DNA of 64,000 nucleotides, taken from positions 30,316 to 94,315 of the forward strand of contig CAIMCD010000005.1 of assembly GCA_903839405.1 (NCBI GenBank), read 5' to 3'. Below are positions 1 to 8,877 of the stretch, piece after piece. The stretch is from an uncultured Chlorobiaceae bacterium (lineage in GTDB: Bacteria; Bacteroidota; Chlorobiia; Chlorobiales; Chlorobiaceae). The position numbers and the translations under genes are program-made. The notes beneath the pieces are model-generated. The model was not told the DNA's origin and searched no databases. It saw only the letters and a program-made list of their open reading frames with translations. Each line of letters begins with the position of its first letter. Position 1 is the stretch's first letter.

Positions 1-1905
1 AATTTTGCTCTTGACGATCCGCTGGCTTGCAAATACCGGCTTAGTGAGCAGGTCGCAGAAGGTGGTGGTGGCGGAGGTTTTGCTTGCCTCGACTGCGGCC
101 AAAGCGGGAGCGCTCTCCCTGGCGATTGCCTTGGTGTGTGTAGCCGGATCGATTTCGATTGCCTTGAACATGGCATCATTCATGACCCACGTCGGTAGAC
201 CCTCCTGGGCGACATAACGTATCTGGTTGATGTGGGGTTTGTCTCGGTTCGCGGTAAACCCGGAGAAAAATCGGCTCCCTTCCGAGAGCAGGCAGTTGAT
301 CTCGGTCTGGAAAGCCTGCAGTATGGTATTCAGGTCTTCAAAATAACAGGGAAAATCATCCAGGTTAAGGTCGGAAAGCTTTGCGTCGCCCAGGCGCAGG
401 GCAACCAGGTCGAAGGGTACCCCTTTGGAGCTTCTTATATTATCGATAGACTGCAGCGCTGTGCTGAACACTTTGCCGATATGGCCCTCAATGCGGAAAA
501 AATCCGAGCCATCGATCTCATAGTCGAGCGGATTGAGCACCTCATCACGAACCGGCGCTGTATACTGGTCGGCATGATAGGAGAGGTTCAGTCGCTCCTC
601 GGCTTTGAGGGTGCGGCTGTAGTTCCACTCTTTTGCAAGGGCAGGGATATTGTTGTAGTAAACCGGTATGGCTCGCTCTCCAAGCGGGCGGTCATAATCG
701 AGGGTCGGTGTTATTTTAATGGCATCAACGCTCTCGGGGCTGAAATTTTCGATAAGCAGCTTCAAGCGCTCAAGCATTCCTGTGGCCATATGCACCAGCT
801 CCTTGTTCTTGCTTGTGGCCGGTGAGGGATAGAACTGGTGGCGGTATTCGGGCGGCTGGGGGCCGCAGGCGATATTGGGTTCGCCCAGCATGATGTGTTT
901 GGGGAAGGCATAGATGTTGGGGCAACATTCAAAGGCCACATTGTAGAGCAGCTCCCTCAACTCATTGTAGGCTGCCACCACATCTTTGTAAAAATCATAG
1001 GTGTATTGGCCCTGCAGGGTGTCGGTCGCTGTGGAAAGCTGTGTCGTCAATTTGGCAGTCAGGGTATCAATAGGGATTGAAGCGCTTTTATCAATCAGAA
1101 AGCTGAATGCCGAGTAGAGCTGTTTGATGGCTAGAGAGAGGGCGGTGGAGCCACTTTTTGCGGCCGTGAAATAGGCCCCTGAAAGGGTGGTACTCTTCAG
1201 GGTATTGCTCTTGTTCAAAATCACCCTGCGGGCACGGATTACCGGAAAGGTGAAATACTTTTTATAGGCTTCATGATATTTCAGGTAGAGGTCATCGCCG
1301 ATGATCTCGCCTGCATCTTTCTGGACGATTTTATCCATGTCGCCTTTGGAGAGGATGAGCAGCTTCGGCTTACAGACCTGGCGTATCCCCATGTTGTCGC
1401 AATTGGTCGGCGTGCATCTCTCCGGGTTTTTCAGATAGTACTCCAGATAGAGGATCGCCACCCAGTTCTGCAGGGTCGTATCGAGATCCTCGATTAGGTG
1501 CACCGTATCGCTCTTGAGCGCTGTTTTCTCCTCCTCGCTCAGAAGCTGGTAGAGGGTGATCATTTTCTCCTCACCACCAGCTTTGTAATAGAAGGGGTCA
1601 TAATGGCTGTTATCGGGCGGGGTGTATTTGATGAAATAACCAAATGAGCTGGCCGGTATTTTCAGCAAATCCCCATCCGTGGTCACCGCAACTCCAGGGC
1701 TCAAAGTCACGGTATTGCCGTTCCGGTTGAGACCGAGGCCGCATACAATGCCGGTGCCGATGAGGCAGGTTCTGGTTAGGCGGTGCTGCTCTTCGAAAAC
1801 ATCGATGATCTCGTTCAACTGCACCTCTGTGAGTACCTGGTCTTTGACAAACCGGCTGTATTCCTGGCTTAGTATCTCGAGTTGAAGTTCCTGCTTGGTT
1901 GCCAT
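1..1905 (-). CDS. Large eCIS-cluster protein of unknown function (partial, 3' end outside window)
   Basis: An open minus-strand frame starts at an ATG at 1905 (MATKQELQLEIL...) and stays open for 635 codons to the left edge, so its C-terminus is missing. I recognise no catalytic motif. The N-terminal ~100 residues (EIIDVFEEQHRLTR, then TGIVCGLGL) look like the globular start of a structural protein, and the rest is rich in helices and aromatic residues. It is the last visible gene of the injection-system operon, 75 bp downstream of the second baseplate-wedge gene, so a structural or tail-fibre/baseplate accessory role is inferred from context only. Small plus-strand ORFs over it are antisense shadows. 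Confidence 0.75.
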   Translation of the reverse strand, partial: MATKQELQLEILSQEYSRFVKDQVLTEVQLNEIIDVFEEQHRLTRTCLIGTGIVCGLGLNRNGNTVTLSPGVAVTTDGDLLKIPASSFGYFIKYTPPDNSHYDPFYYKAGGEEKMITLYQLLSEEEKTALKSDTVHLIEDLDTTLQNWVAILYLEYYLKNPERCTPTNCDNMGIRQVCKPKLLILSKGDMDKIVQKDAGEIIGDDLYLKYHEAYKKYFTFPVIRARRVILNKSNTLKSTTLSGAYFTAAKSGSTALSLAIKQLYSAFSFLIDKSASIPIDTLTAKLTTQLSTATDTLQGQYTYDFYKDVVAAYNELRELLYNVAFECCPNIYAFPKHIMLGEPNIACGPQPPEYRHQFYPSPATSKNKELVHMATGMLERLKLLIENFSPESVDAIKITPTLDYDRPLGERAIPVYYNNIPALAKEWNYSRTLKAEERLNLSYHADQYTAPVRDEVLNPLDYEIDGSDFFRIEGHIGKVFSTALQSIDNIRSSKGVPFDLVALRLGDAKLSDLNLDDFPCYFEDLNTILQAFQTEINCLLSEGSRFFSGFTANRDKPHINQIRYVAQEGLPTWVMNDAMFKAIEIDPATHTKAIARESAPALAAVEASKTSATTTFCDLLTKPVFASQRIVKSKI

Positions 1906-1980
1906 AGCTCGTTATGTTTATTGACTGGATAACTATTGCTGATCTCTCTGGATATCTCTCCTGCGCTTTGCTTAACTCCT

Positions 1981-4794
1981 TTAACCCGGCAGTGAATCGC
2001 TTTCGAGTGAGCCCAATCGTGAGCTTCCGAGCACTATGGGGTTCTTTTCCGGCGTATCGTCATCACAGTCGGTGAGGCGACCCTCCTCATAGACCGTAAA
2101 CAGCTCCTCAATTACCCTGAGCACTCCCGTCAGAATCGCCTCAGTCGGCTGCTTGAGCGGATTGGAGGAGTGGTGCCGGTGGTTCAGCCACTCTTTGTAA
2201 GCATCCTCGAACTTTTTCATGTACTCCTCATTCACAAAACAGATGCGTGGCAGGATATGCGCGGGGGTTTCCATGCGGATGAGGCGTTCGGCAAACTGGC
2301 GGAAAGCGGTGTTCCGCAGCCGCATCGAGTAACCCGGCAGCACCACCGTTACCCGGAAGGAGTAGGGGTCGAGGGGGCGGCAATATGAACCGTCCGGCTC
2401 AATGCAAAGCGGAAAAAAGAGTTTGCTCTTGGACTGGGGAGTGGTGAAGTCAGGCCTCAGCAAGAGGTGCTCCACCACGTAGGCCCCTTCCAGCCGGAAC
2501 TCATCCAGGAGGTAGTGGATGATCTCTCCGATGCTCTTTTCCAGAAGGGAGTAGGTGGCGCTTTCAAGCTCTTTGCCGAGCACGTTATATTTTTTGGGGT
2601 GTGAGGCAATCGCCTGCTGTTTTGTATCAAGCAGGGTGAAGGAGACCCTCTTTTTGTCGGCGCTCAAAAGTGGCGAGTAAGCGTTGCGTTCGCATCCCAA
2701 AAGAGAGGCCAGTCCCAACTCTTCGTACGCATCGGCTTTTTTGAGGAACTTCCGGTTCACGCTTTTGAAAATGGTTTCGCTTCCCATTTTTATGATCCAG
2801 CCGTAGCGCTGCACCTTTGTAGAGAGACCGTTGACCTTCATCTTCACCTTGTCGGTTTCCACTACCTGGTAGGAGAGTCCTGAAAGGGGGGTGCGCTTGT
2901 AATGGTTGAAGCCCAGCAGCCGCGATATCCGCTTCTCCATACCCGGTATATTGACCTGCATCTGGTGCGCGGTAGCGGGATTGTAATAGTCGAAGCCGCT
3001 CCCCCTTGAGCTGCTCATCTGGTCATAATCTTTCAGGAACCCGACCTTATGGCGGATGATGCTCCGGTCGGCATCCGCACCATACAACCGGTGCATCAGA
3101 AAGACGTAATCGCTGAACTGCTCGGCAAATCTCGCCAGCAAGTGATCCAGAAAGCGGTTCTTCCGGGTGATGTAGGGATCCAGTCCGTTTTCAAGCAGCA
3201 CGTTTTCCACCTCCTCTTGCCAGAGGGATGGGTTATCGAATATGTTTTTGTTATTGCTCAAGTTGTCGACTACACCCGCGAAGTAGGTTTTGGCTATGGT
3301 GTTGTCGGCTGAAAAGAGCACGCTGACATTTGCCAGTTGCGTAAAGTAGTTGGCAAGAACCTGTTCAAAGAAGAGGAGGTAGGCTTGCAACTGTTTTGCT
3401 TGTGCCTTTCTCTGGGTCGGAGCGCTCTCTGCCACGCCTGATCGGCCAATGCCGTAGCACTCCGGAAAATGGTTCTGGAAGCTCTGGTAGGTGCCGATAT
3501 CACGGAAAGTGCCATCCGGCATCGGGAGATCTTCCGTTAGTTTTGACTCCATTTTTTTCTGCTCGGCTTCATCCAAAGCCGCCAGCCTCTCTTTGGCCTC
3601 TGCCATCTTCAGCTCGATGGGCATCACATCTTTCCACAGGTTCAGGACGGAGTTTTCCTTGCAGAATACGGGTTTGTGGCCGGGGGTGATGCAGAGGTTC
3701 CATTTGTCGCCGGCAACGGCCTGACGCACCTTCTCCATCTTTTGTTCATCGCAGCCGCACAATCCAAAGGCGATCTCCTTGATGAGCCTTACCCCTTCGG
3801 TCTCCATGATGATGCGCATGATGTCGCTCAGTCGTACTTCAGTGCGTAGCCCGCTTTTTGCCAGCTCTTCGTGGCAGATAAACCCCTTTTTTGAGAAGGG
3901 GTTGCCGGGCGTTTTGTAGGTGTAGGCATCTTCAAAACTGAAAACCGGGCCTTCAAAGATCTCATCGGTGCTCTTGCCCATCTCCTGCATCTCCTGCAGG
4001 CTGTAAAACTGAACATTCGGAGCCAGGTAGTGATTGATATTGAAAACAATACGAGCCCAAACCTCTTCGGGATCGGCGGAGGGCTCAATATCGATGTCAC
4101 CGCAAATCACCACCCCTTCCAGCGGAACCTCCGCAATGGTATCAATATCTTCGCACAGGTTCCGGTAGCGCTGAAAAATTTCAAGCACCCGCTGGGCGAT
4201 CTTTTTCTTTCTTTTGGTGATGAGTGCTTTCTGTGTTGCCGCATCCTTTTTTCTCTCCTCAGCGCTCAAAAGGGAGGATTCATCATAATCCAGCAGGATG
4301 TTGTTGAGCCCCTGAAGGCTGAACTCCCGGGCTTGTTTGGGATCGACGATTTCGCCGGGGGCTTTGTAATGCAGCTCCGATTTGCCCGGTTGAACGAGAT
4401 TCCTGTATTTGGCAACAATGCGGCGTTCGGACGCCATGATCCAGGCGTTGCGCACCCCCGCAACCCGGACAAAGAGCTGGCGGTAATCGTCGGCGCTCAC
4501 GGGGCCACCGGGCAAGGCATGGATGGCCGAAAGGAACTGGCGGTGCATCTCCTGGAGGTTCTCCTTTGGCTTGGCCAGAATATCCTCCACCGGCATGGCA
4601 ATCCGGTAGCCGAGGTCGGTGATGGCGTAGCAGAGCATCTCCAGCATGGTTACACCCGGATCGTGGGTATTGTAATCCGTCCAGAGCTTGTGGGCCAGCT
4701 CTTCAATATATTTCAGCCCTTCCTGGCGCAGGAATGCATAATCCTTGCCATATTCCGGGCTGATCTCCTTCGGTATGGAGAGGCTTTCATTCAT
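1981..4794 (-). CDS. Baseplate wedge protein, J/gp6-like (second copy)
   Basis: This 937-aa protein has an N-terminal stretch, about residues 38-65, of the form LWTDYNTHDPGVTMLEMLCY followed by DLGYR, a hallmark of baseplate J/gp6-like wedge proteins of contractile tails. The upstream gene also encodes a J-like protein, so the two may form a gp6-type heterodimer around the baseplate. The reading frame also has an ATG at 4815, but I chose the ATG at 4794 because AAGGTG lies about 8 nt upstream and the start then overlaps the preceding stop by only 8 bp, as expected for translational coupling. The middle (residues ~200-700) has no motif I can name. The family link rests on the motif and on operon position. 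Confidence 0.7.
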   Translation of the reverse strand: MNESLSIPKEISPEYGKDYAFLRQEGLKYIEELAHKLWTDYNTHDPGVTMLEMLCYAITDLGYRIAMPVEDILAKPKENLQEMHRQFLSAIHALPGGPVSADDYRQLFVRVAGVRNAWIMASERRIVAKYRNLVQPGKSELHYKAPGEIVDPKQAREFSLQGLNNILLDYDESSLLSAEERKKDAATQKALITKRKKKIAQRVLEIFQRYRNLCEDIDTIAEVPLEGVVICGDIDIEPSADPEEVWARIVFNINHYLAPNVQFYSLQEMQEMGKSTDEIFEGPVFSFEDAYTYKTPGNPFSKKGFICHEELAKSGLRTEVRLSDIMRIIMETEGVRLIKEIAFGLCGCDEQKMEKVRQAVAGDKWNLCITPGHKPVFCKENSVLNLWKDVMPIELKMAEAKERLAALDEAEQKKMESKLTEDLPMPDGTFRDIGTYQSFQNHFPECYGIGRSGVAESAPTQRKAQAKQLQAYLLFFEQVLANYFTQLANVSVLFSADNTIAKTYFAGVVDNLSNNKNIFDNPSLWQEEVENVLLENGLDPYITRKNRFLDHLLARFAEQFSDYVFLMHRLYGADADRSIIRHKVGFLKDYDQMSSSRGSGFDYYNPATAHQMQVNIPGMEKRISRLLGFNHYKRTPLSGLSYQVVETDKVKMKVNGLSTKVQRYGWIIKMGSETIFKSVNRKFLKKADAYEELGLASLLGCERNAYSPLLSADKKRVSFTLLDTKQQAIASHPKKYNVLGKELESATYSLLEKSIGEIIHYLLDEFRLEGAYVVEHLLLRPDFTTPQSKSKLFFPLCIEPDGSYCRPLDPYSFRVTVVLPGYSMRLRNTAFRQFAERLIRMETPAHILPRICFVNEEYMKKFEDAYKEWLNHRHHSSNPLKQPTEAILTGVLRVIEELFTVYEEGRLTDCDDDTPEKNPIVLGSSRLGSLESDSLPG

Positions 4795-7700
4795 TGCACA
4801 CCTTATCTTTTTCAATTAAAGCGATCGTATGAGTCGGAGCCGACACCAGAATGGCCCTTGAGCTGCTGGCCGCAACCTCATTGCGGTCAATGAGATTCAC
4901 ATCTGCTTCCGTGATGCGGTGGTAGAGCTTGAAATGGGAGACGAAATCCACATATTCGCGCTCCTCGATGAAGCGGATGATGACGCTTTTGAACAACTTT
5001 CCCCCGAAATGGATATCCGAAAAATCGCTGAAAGCCCAGGGTGAAAGGTATCGGACGATATCCTCATTGAGTTGGTTGCGATACGCATTTGCGTCGAAGT
5101 TATCATAAAACTTCACCCGGAAATCCAGCAGAACGGTTTCATAGTCGGGGTTCGTTGCATTCAGTCGGATATGTAGCGAGTTCAAGGGCTTGATGAACTG
5201 CTCAATCTCGCTGAGCAGGTTCCGGCTCGCCCTCGGCTGCAGGGGATCATAGCTGTTCCGGTTCCGGATGTCGGGGATCACCACCAGTGAAACCGCGCCG
5301 GGTGTCAGTTCAAAATAGTCGGGCGTGCCATCCTCCTTCAGGGTGGAGGTATGGCTGATACACTTTACCTTGTGGACGGAAGGGAAGTGCTGCAATACCA
5401 GCCGTTCATAGTCCCAGATGGTGATACCCCGCTGCTTGTGGCGCAGCCGTTCGCTGATGCGCCGGTAAAAGGCGTTGTCATCCTCTGTGGTGGCTCCGCC
5501 AAAGGAGGCGAACGGCTGGCTGATTCCTTTGATGAGCGCCGGTTTGTCGATGATTTTCGTGATGGTACCGGCCGGAAGAGCCGAAGAGAGATGCGAAAGC
5601 TCGTTGCCGTTGTCGGTAAAGCGTGCCACCGCCGCCTGCGCAAAAACCCCTGCAAACTTGCAGACAGAGGTATGTTCCAACCCCTCCGGCAGGGAGGCTT
5701 TCAGCCAGAAGTAACCCGAATCGAGCAGGGTGTTGCTCTGGTTGATGGAGGCCGGCAGCGTCAACTTGACAATGCCCGCCCGGAGCAGGTTATTGGTGTC
5801 GTCACTGGTCAGGTAATCCCGGTTCAACGGCTTCCATTCGTTGTTTGAAAGGGCATCCCATGCAATTTTCTGATCCTTGCCGAAGCTCTTGGCAAGCGGG
5901 TTTTCGCTCCCCTCAACCGCTTCAATGAGCAGGTTCAGCACTCCTGAAGGTTGCGCATTTTTCAGGCCGATGTAGAACTCACCTTCGGGTGCGTAGGCGG
6001 GCAGCAGGGAGAGGTTACGTTTGGCCGTTGGATCAAGAAAATCACACTGCTCTTTGAGGAAAACATGCTGCTCGGCCTGGCCGAAGGGATGCTCATGGAA
6101 GAGCTGGATGGTGCGGGCGGTGAAGTTGTCGTATTTCTCCTTGGGGTTGGCCGATGCGCTGAAGCAGAACGGGTTTTGCGCCGTCGCCTGGTAGTCCGCC
6201 GTGATGGAAGCGATGAGGGGCGAATAGGGCGCGTTGGGCAACTGCGCATCGGGGTACTTTGGTGTCGTTTTGGACTTGTCGATCATGGTCAGGGTAAGCA
6301 GCGGGGCGTAGCGCTCATGCAAAAAATCCTTCTGCAGCAGCAGCCGGATATAGCCTGATTTGGTGGCCGTGTTGAAGCGCTCGGTGCTCGTGGCCAGGAT
6401 GGCGAAGCCGGGGTTGAAGTGGGCCGACTCAAAGCGCGCCGAGATGGAGAGCGGCTTTTTGGCACTTGAACTCCCCGGGGCCTCTTTCGGAGGGTTCAGG
6501 TAGTTTTGCAAGAGGGCCTTGTTGACGTCGATCCCCTTGGTCATGAGGAGTGGCGGCACCGCTGGCTGCGCGGTTACTTTCGCGTCAGATGCGTCACGAT
6601 TGATCTCCAGCGGGGAGGTGAAGAGCGGCAGCGCTTCACCATCCTTCAGCGCCTGAATCCATTTGTCGTTCTTGATATACTCCGGGATGACGGTGAAATC
6701 CGCTTCATGCTTGACAACAGGCGAGCCGGTGAGGTTGCCGGTGAGGTAGGCTGCATAGTGATTAACCAGATTGGGCTTCTCTTTCCAGGTGATGTTCAGC
6801 TTGACATAGTCCCACGGTTTCTGGAAGATCTCCGAACTTCCTACATAAAAGCCGGAATTAACGCTGGGAATCGAGCCAAAAGGATAGAAGGGTTTAGAGG
6901 GATCAAGGCGGCCCTGATCGTTTTCCACATTGAGCGCTCTCGCTCCACTTACCACAACGGTGATGACTGCCTCGGTGATGAGTGAGCGGCTCAATGCCCT
7001 GTAGAGCGTGTAGCCATCGCTGTTACCGGTATTTATCAGTACCCGCAGAACCGGCAGGTTGGTGCTGAGCTGCTCGCCGTGAATTTTTATGTCGTACGGC
7101 ACAACGGCTTTCTGTGAAGCATCCAGGCTGACCGTGAACTCGAGCTTGCCGGTAGCCTCTACCGGCACCCTGGTCACGGTGAGTTGGGAAGCGGCCATCC
7201 ACTCCTTCTCTCCGGTGAGGAAGAGCTGCAATTGATTCTGGTAGCTCTCTTTTGAAGGAAGGCCAGTTGTATCGGGAAATTGCAGGGAGAGTGAGACTTG
7301 GATCTCCCGCGCTCCCTCTTTCATGAGCAGCACGCCGGAGGCGAGGGCAAATCCGAGGGTGGCTGCCGGCCACGTTTCACTCCCAAAAGCGTTCCAGCTC
7401 GGGTGCTCATCCTTGAACTCCGTGCCGAGGCCATCGCTTGAATTGGTCATTTCGGCGTATCTGATCGTAGCGCCATTCTGATGGAAGATGCTTTTCATCA
7501 GGGCAACGGTGGCCGTGTTGACCGTGATCTCCTCCTCGATCGAAAAACGGAGCGGTTTTGCGTTACCATCCTTTCCTGCGTCCAGCCGGGAGCCGGATGG
7601 AACGATCTCTTCTGCTGCATTTTTGGCCAGCTCAAAGAGGATGTGCACCCTGTCGGCTACCGCCGGTTGCTTGCTGAGTTGCAGCACCCGGGTGTAGTAA

Positions 7701-8122
7701 AAGTCAAGGTGCCTTTTGGTTACCTGGTTCAACTCCTCCTTCGGGAATTTCATCAGCTTCAGGAAGGTGAGGAAGAGGGCCAGATGCGGTTCATAGTTGC
7801 TCCCGCTCTCCCGCTTCATGATACGATCCCGCTCCTCCTGCTGAATCCAGCTCTCATCCTCCACCAGAGCGGCATCCTTGAGCCAGCTCTCGATCTCATC
7901 CTCACCCTTCATGAAATCCTGCCAGTTGCCCTGCGCATTTTTGTCGTCCGCCGGGCTGAAATAGTTGAGGTGCTTTGCAAAATACCAGGCAAAGCGCATC
8001 CAGTCACGCAGCTCAAACTCGTGGATGGGAGTGCTGCCGGGTTCAAGCGCTTTGAGGAACCGCTGGAGCTGGCTGGTTCCGTCATGCTGCAGGGGATGAT
8101 TATGTTTGCAGTTCAGTGCCAT
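4787..8122 (-). CDS. Baseplate J/gp47-like wedge protein of the injection system
   Basis: This is a 1111-aa baseplate protein. The C-terminal quarter carries the segment typical of phage and eCIS J proteins, starting around residue 885: FYRRISERLRHKQRGITIWD, then YERLVLQHFPSVHKVKC, followed by a predicted alpha/beta assembly domain. The N-terminal 200 residues are helical and carry insertions common in very long eCIS versions. It lies between the gp25 gene (12 bp upstream) and the second wedge gene (overlap 8 bp). By family knowledge it would form the outer baseplate ring that triggers sheath contraction. Length is far above that of phage P2 gpJ (~300 aa) but normal for PVC/MAC-type particles. 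Confidence 0.85.
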   Translation of the reverse strand: MALNCKHNHPLQHDGTSQLQRFLKALEPGSTPIHEFELRDWMRFAWYFAKHLNYFSPADDKNAQGNWQDFMKGEDEIESWLKDAALVEDESWIQQEERDRIMKRESGSNYEPHLALFLTFLKLMKFPKEELNQVTKRHLDFYYTRVLQLSKQPAVADRVHILFELAKNAAEEIVPSGSRLDAGKDGNAKPLRFSIEEEITVNTATVALMKSIFHQNGATIRYAEMTNSSDGLGTEFKDEHPSWNAFGSETWPAATLGFALASGVLLMKEGAREIQVSLSLQFPDTTGLPSKESYQNQLQLFLTGEKEWMAASQLTVTRVPVEATGKLEFTVSLDASQKAVVPYDIKIHGEQLSTNLPVLRVLINTGNSDGYTLYRALSRSLITEAVITVVVSGARALNVENDQGRLDPSKPFYPFGSIPSVNSGFYVGSSEIFQKPWDYVKLNITWKEKPNLVNHYAAYLTGNLTGSPVVKHEADFTVIPEYIKNDKWIQALKDGEALPLFTSPLEINRDASDAKVTAQPAVPPLLMTKGIDVNKALLQNYLNPPKEAPGSSSAKKPLSISARFESAHFNPGFAILATSTERFNTATKSGYIRLLLQKDFLHERYAPLLTLTMIDKSKTTPKYPDAQLPNAPYSPLIASITADYQATAQNPFCFSASANPKEKYDNFTARTIQLFHEHPFGQAEQHVFLKEQCDFLDPTAKRNLSLLPAYAPEGEFYIGLKNAQPSGVLNLLIEAVEGSENPLAKSFGKDQKIAWDALSNNEWKPLNRDYLTSDDTNNLLRAGIVKLTLPASINQSNTLLDSGYFWLKASLPEGLEHTSVCKFAGVFAQAAVARFTDNGNELSHLSSALPAGTITKIIDKPALIKGISQPFASFGGATTEDDNAFYRRISERLRHKQRGITIWDYERLVLQHFPSVHKVKCISHTSTLKEDGTPDYFELTPGAVSLVVIPDIRNRNSYDPLQPRASRNLLSEIEQFIKPLNSLHIRLNATNPDYETVLLDFRVKFYDNFDANAYRNQLNEDIVRYLSPWAFSDFSDIHFGGKLFKSVIIRFIEEREYVDFVSHFKLYHRITEADVNLIDRNEVAASSSRAILVSAPTHTIALIEKDKVCNE

Positions 8123-8134
8123 CGTTCTGTGCGG

Positions 8135-8560
8135 CTAACCGAGGTTTGTGCCTTCATTCTTGTAAAACGGGTAAACATAGTTGAAGCGCGAGTTGGTGCT
8201 CCTTACCGTGTAATCGATCCTGATAAGCAGGACTCCTTCATTTTCCTGTGAGGTATCAATTTCCAGCCCTTCCAGCTCTATTCGTGGCTCATAATAGAGG
8301 ATGGCGTTCTCTACCAGATCTTTCAGATAGGTGAGCATGGTCAGGTTCATCGCCTCAAAGACCATCTCATCCAGGTTACAGCCGTAGTTGGGCTGCATGA
8401 TCCGCTCCCCTAGCCGGGTGGAGAGCAGGATAGTGAGGCTGCTTTCAATGTCTTCTACATCTTCAAGCATGCCCACGTTTTTCGAAGCCCGGCTGAACTC
8501 GGGCGGAAACCCCCATCCTCGTCCCAGAAATGCCTGTTCTGTACTCATCTTCTCTTCCAT
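8135..8560 (-). CDS. gp25-like baseplate protein
   Basis: This protein of 137-141 aa belongs to the gp25/GPW family. Visible hallmarks are GRGWGFPPEF near the N-terminus and the central LLSTRLGERIMQPNYGCNLD segment, in which the E and the R/P-N-YG residues are the conserved EPR-like core that links baseplate to sheath. The annotated ATG at 8560 gives MEEKM; an alternative ATG at 8548 would start at MSTEQ and agrees better with the usual distance to the GRGW motif. It is coupled between the PAAR gene (13 bp upstream) and the J gene. In contractile systems gp25 nucleates sheath polymerisation. Confidence 0.9.
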   Translation of the reverse strand: MEEKMSTEQAFLGRGWGFPPEFSRASKNVGMLEDVEDIESSLTILLSTRLGERIMQPNYGCNLDEMVFEAMNLTMLTYLKDLVENAILYYEPRIELEGLEIDTSQENEGVLLIRIDYTVRSTNSRFNYVYPFYKNEGTNLG

Positions 8561-8573
8561 TTTCCCAAGTTAT

Positions 8574-8867
8574 TCAGCCGCCGATCATCACGGTCGGGCA
8601 CCCCGCTACAATGGTGCCGCCGTGTGCTGTAGGGTCACCCATGCGTGCTGCCGGTTTACCGCCAATGAGGACGGTAGAGGAACCCATCAGAATCGAATCG
8701 GGCGCTCCGGCACAGACGCACTGGTCACCAACTGTTGCCGCCGGCATACCTCCAATCAGCACGGTTGGCACCCCCGGCGGTATAATCGGGCCCCCGACGT
8801 GAGGCACCGGGCCAGGGTTGACCATAGGGCAGAGATGCATATCCGAAACTCTTGCGGCGGCCGCCAT
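8574..8867 (-). CDS. PAAR-domain spike tip protein
   Basis: This 97-aa PAAR protein is made of Gly/Pro-rich beta repeats. Visible repeat cores are VLIGGMPAATVGD, VLIGGKPAARMGD and the terminal GCPTVMIGG, with His and Cys residues (H11, C13, C50, C52, H82, C89) placed to bind a single metal at the cone tip. The family caps the VgrG spike and sharpens it for membrane puncture. There is no C-terminal extension, so this tip does not itself carry an effector domain. It sits 10 bp downstream of the VgrG gene, as expected. Confidence 0.93.
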   Translation of the reverse strand: MAAAARVSDMHLCPMVNPGPVPHVGGPIIPPGVPTVLIGGMPAATVGDQCVCAGAPDSILMGSSTVLIGGKPAARMGDPTAHGGTIVAGCPTVMIGG

Positions 8868-8877
8868 AAACTCTTTT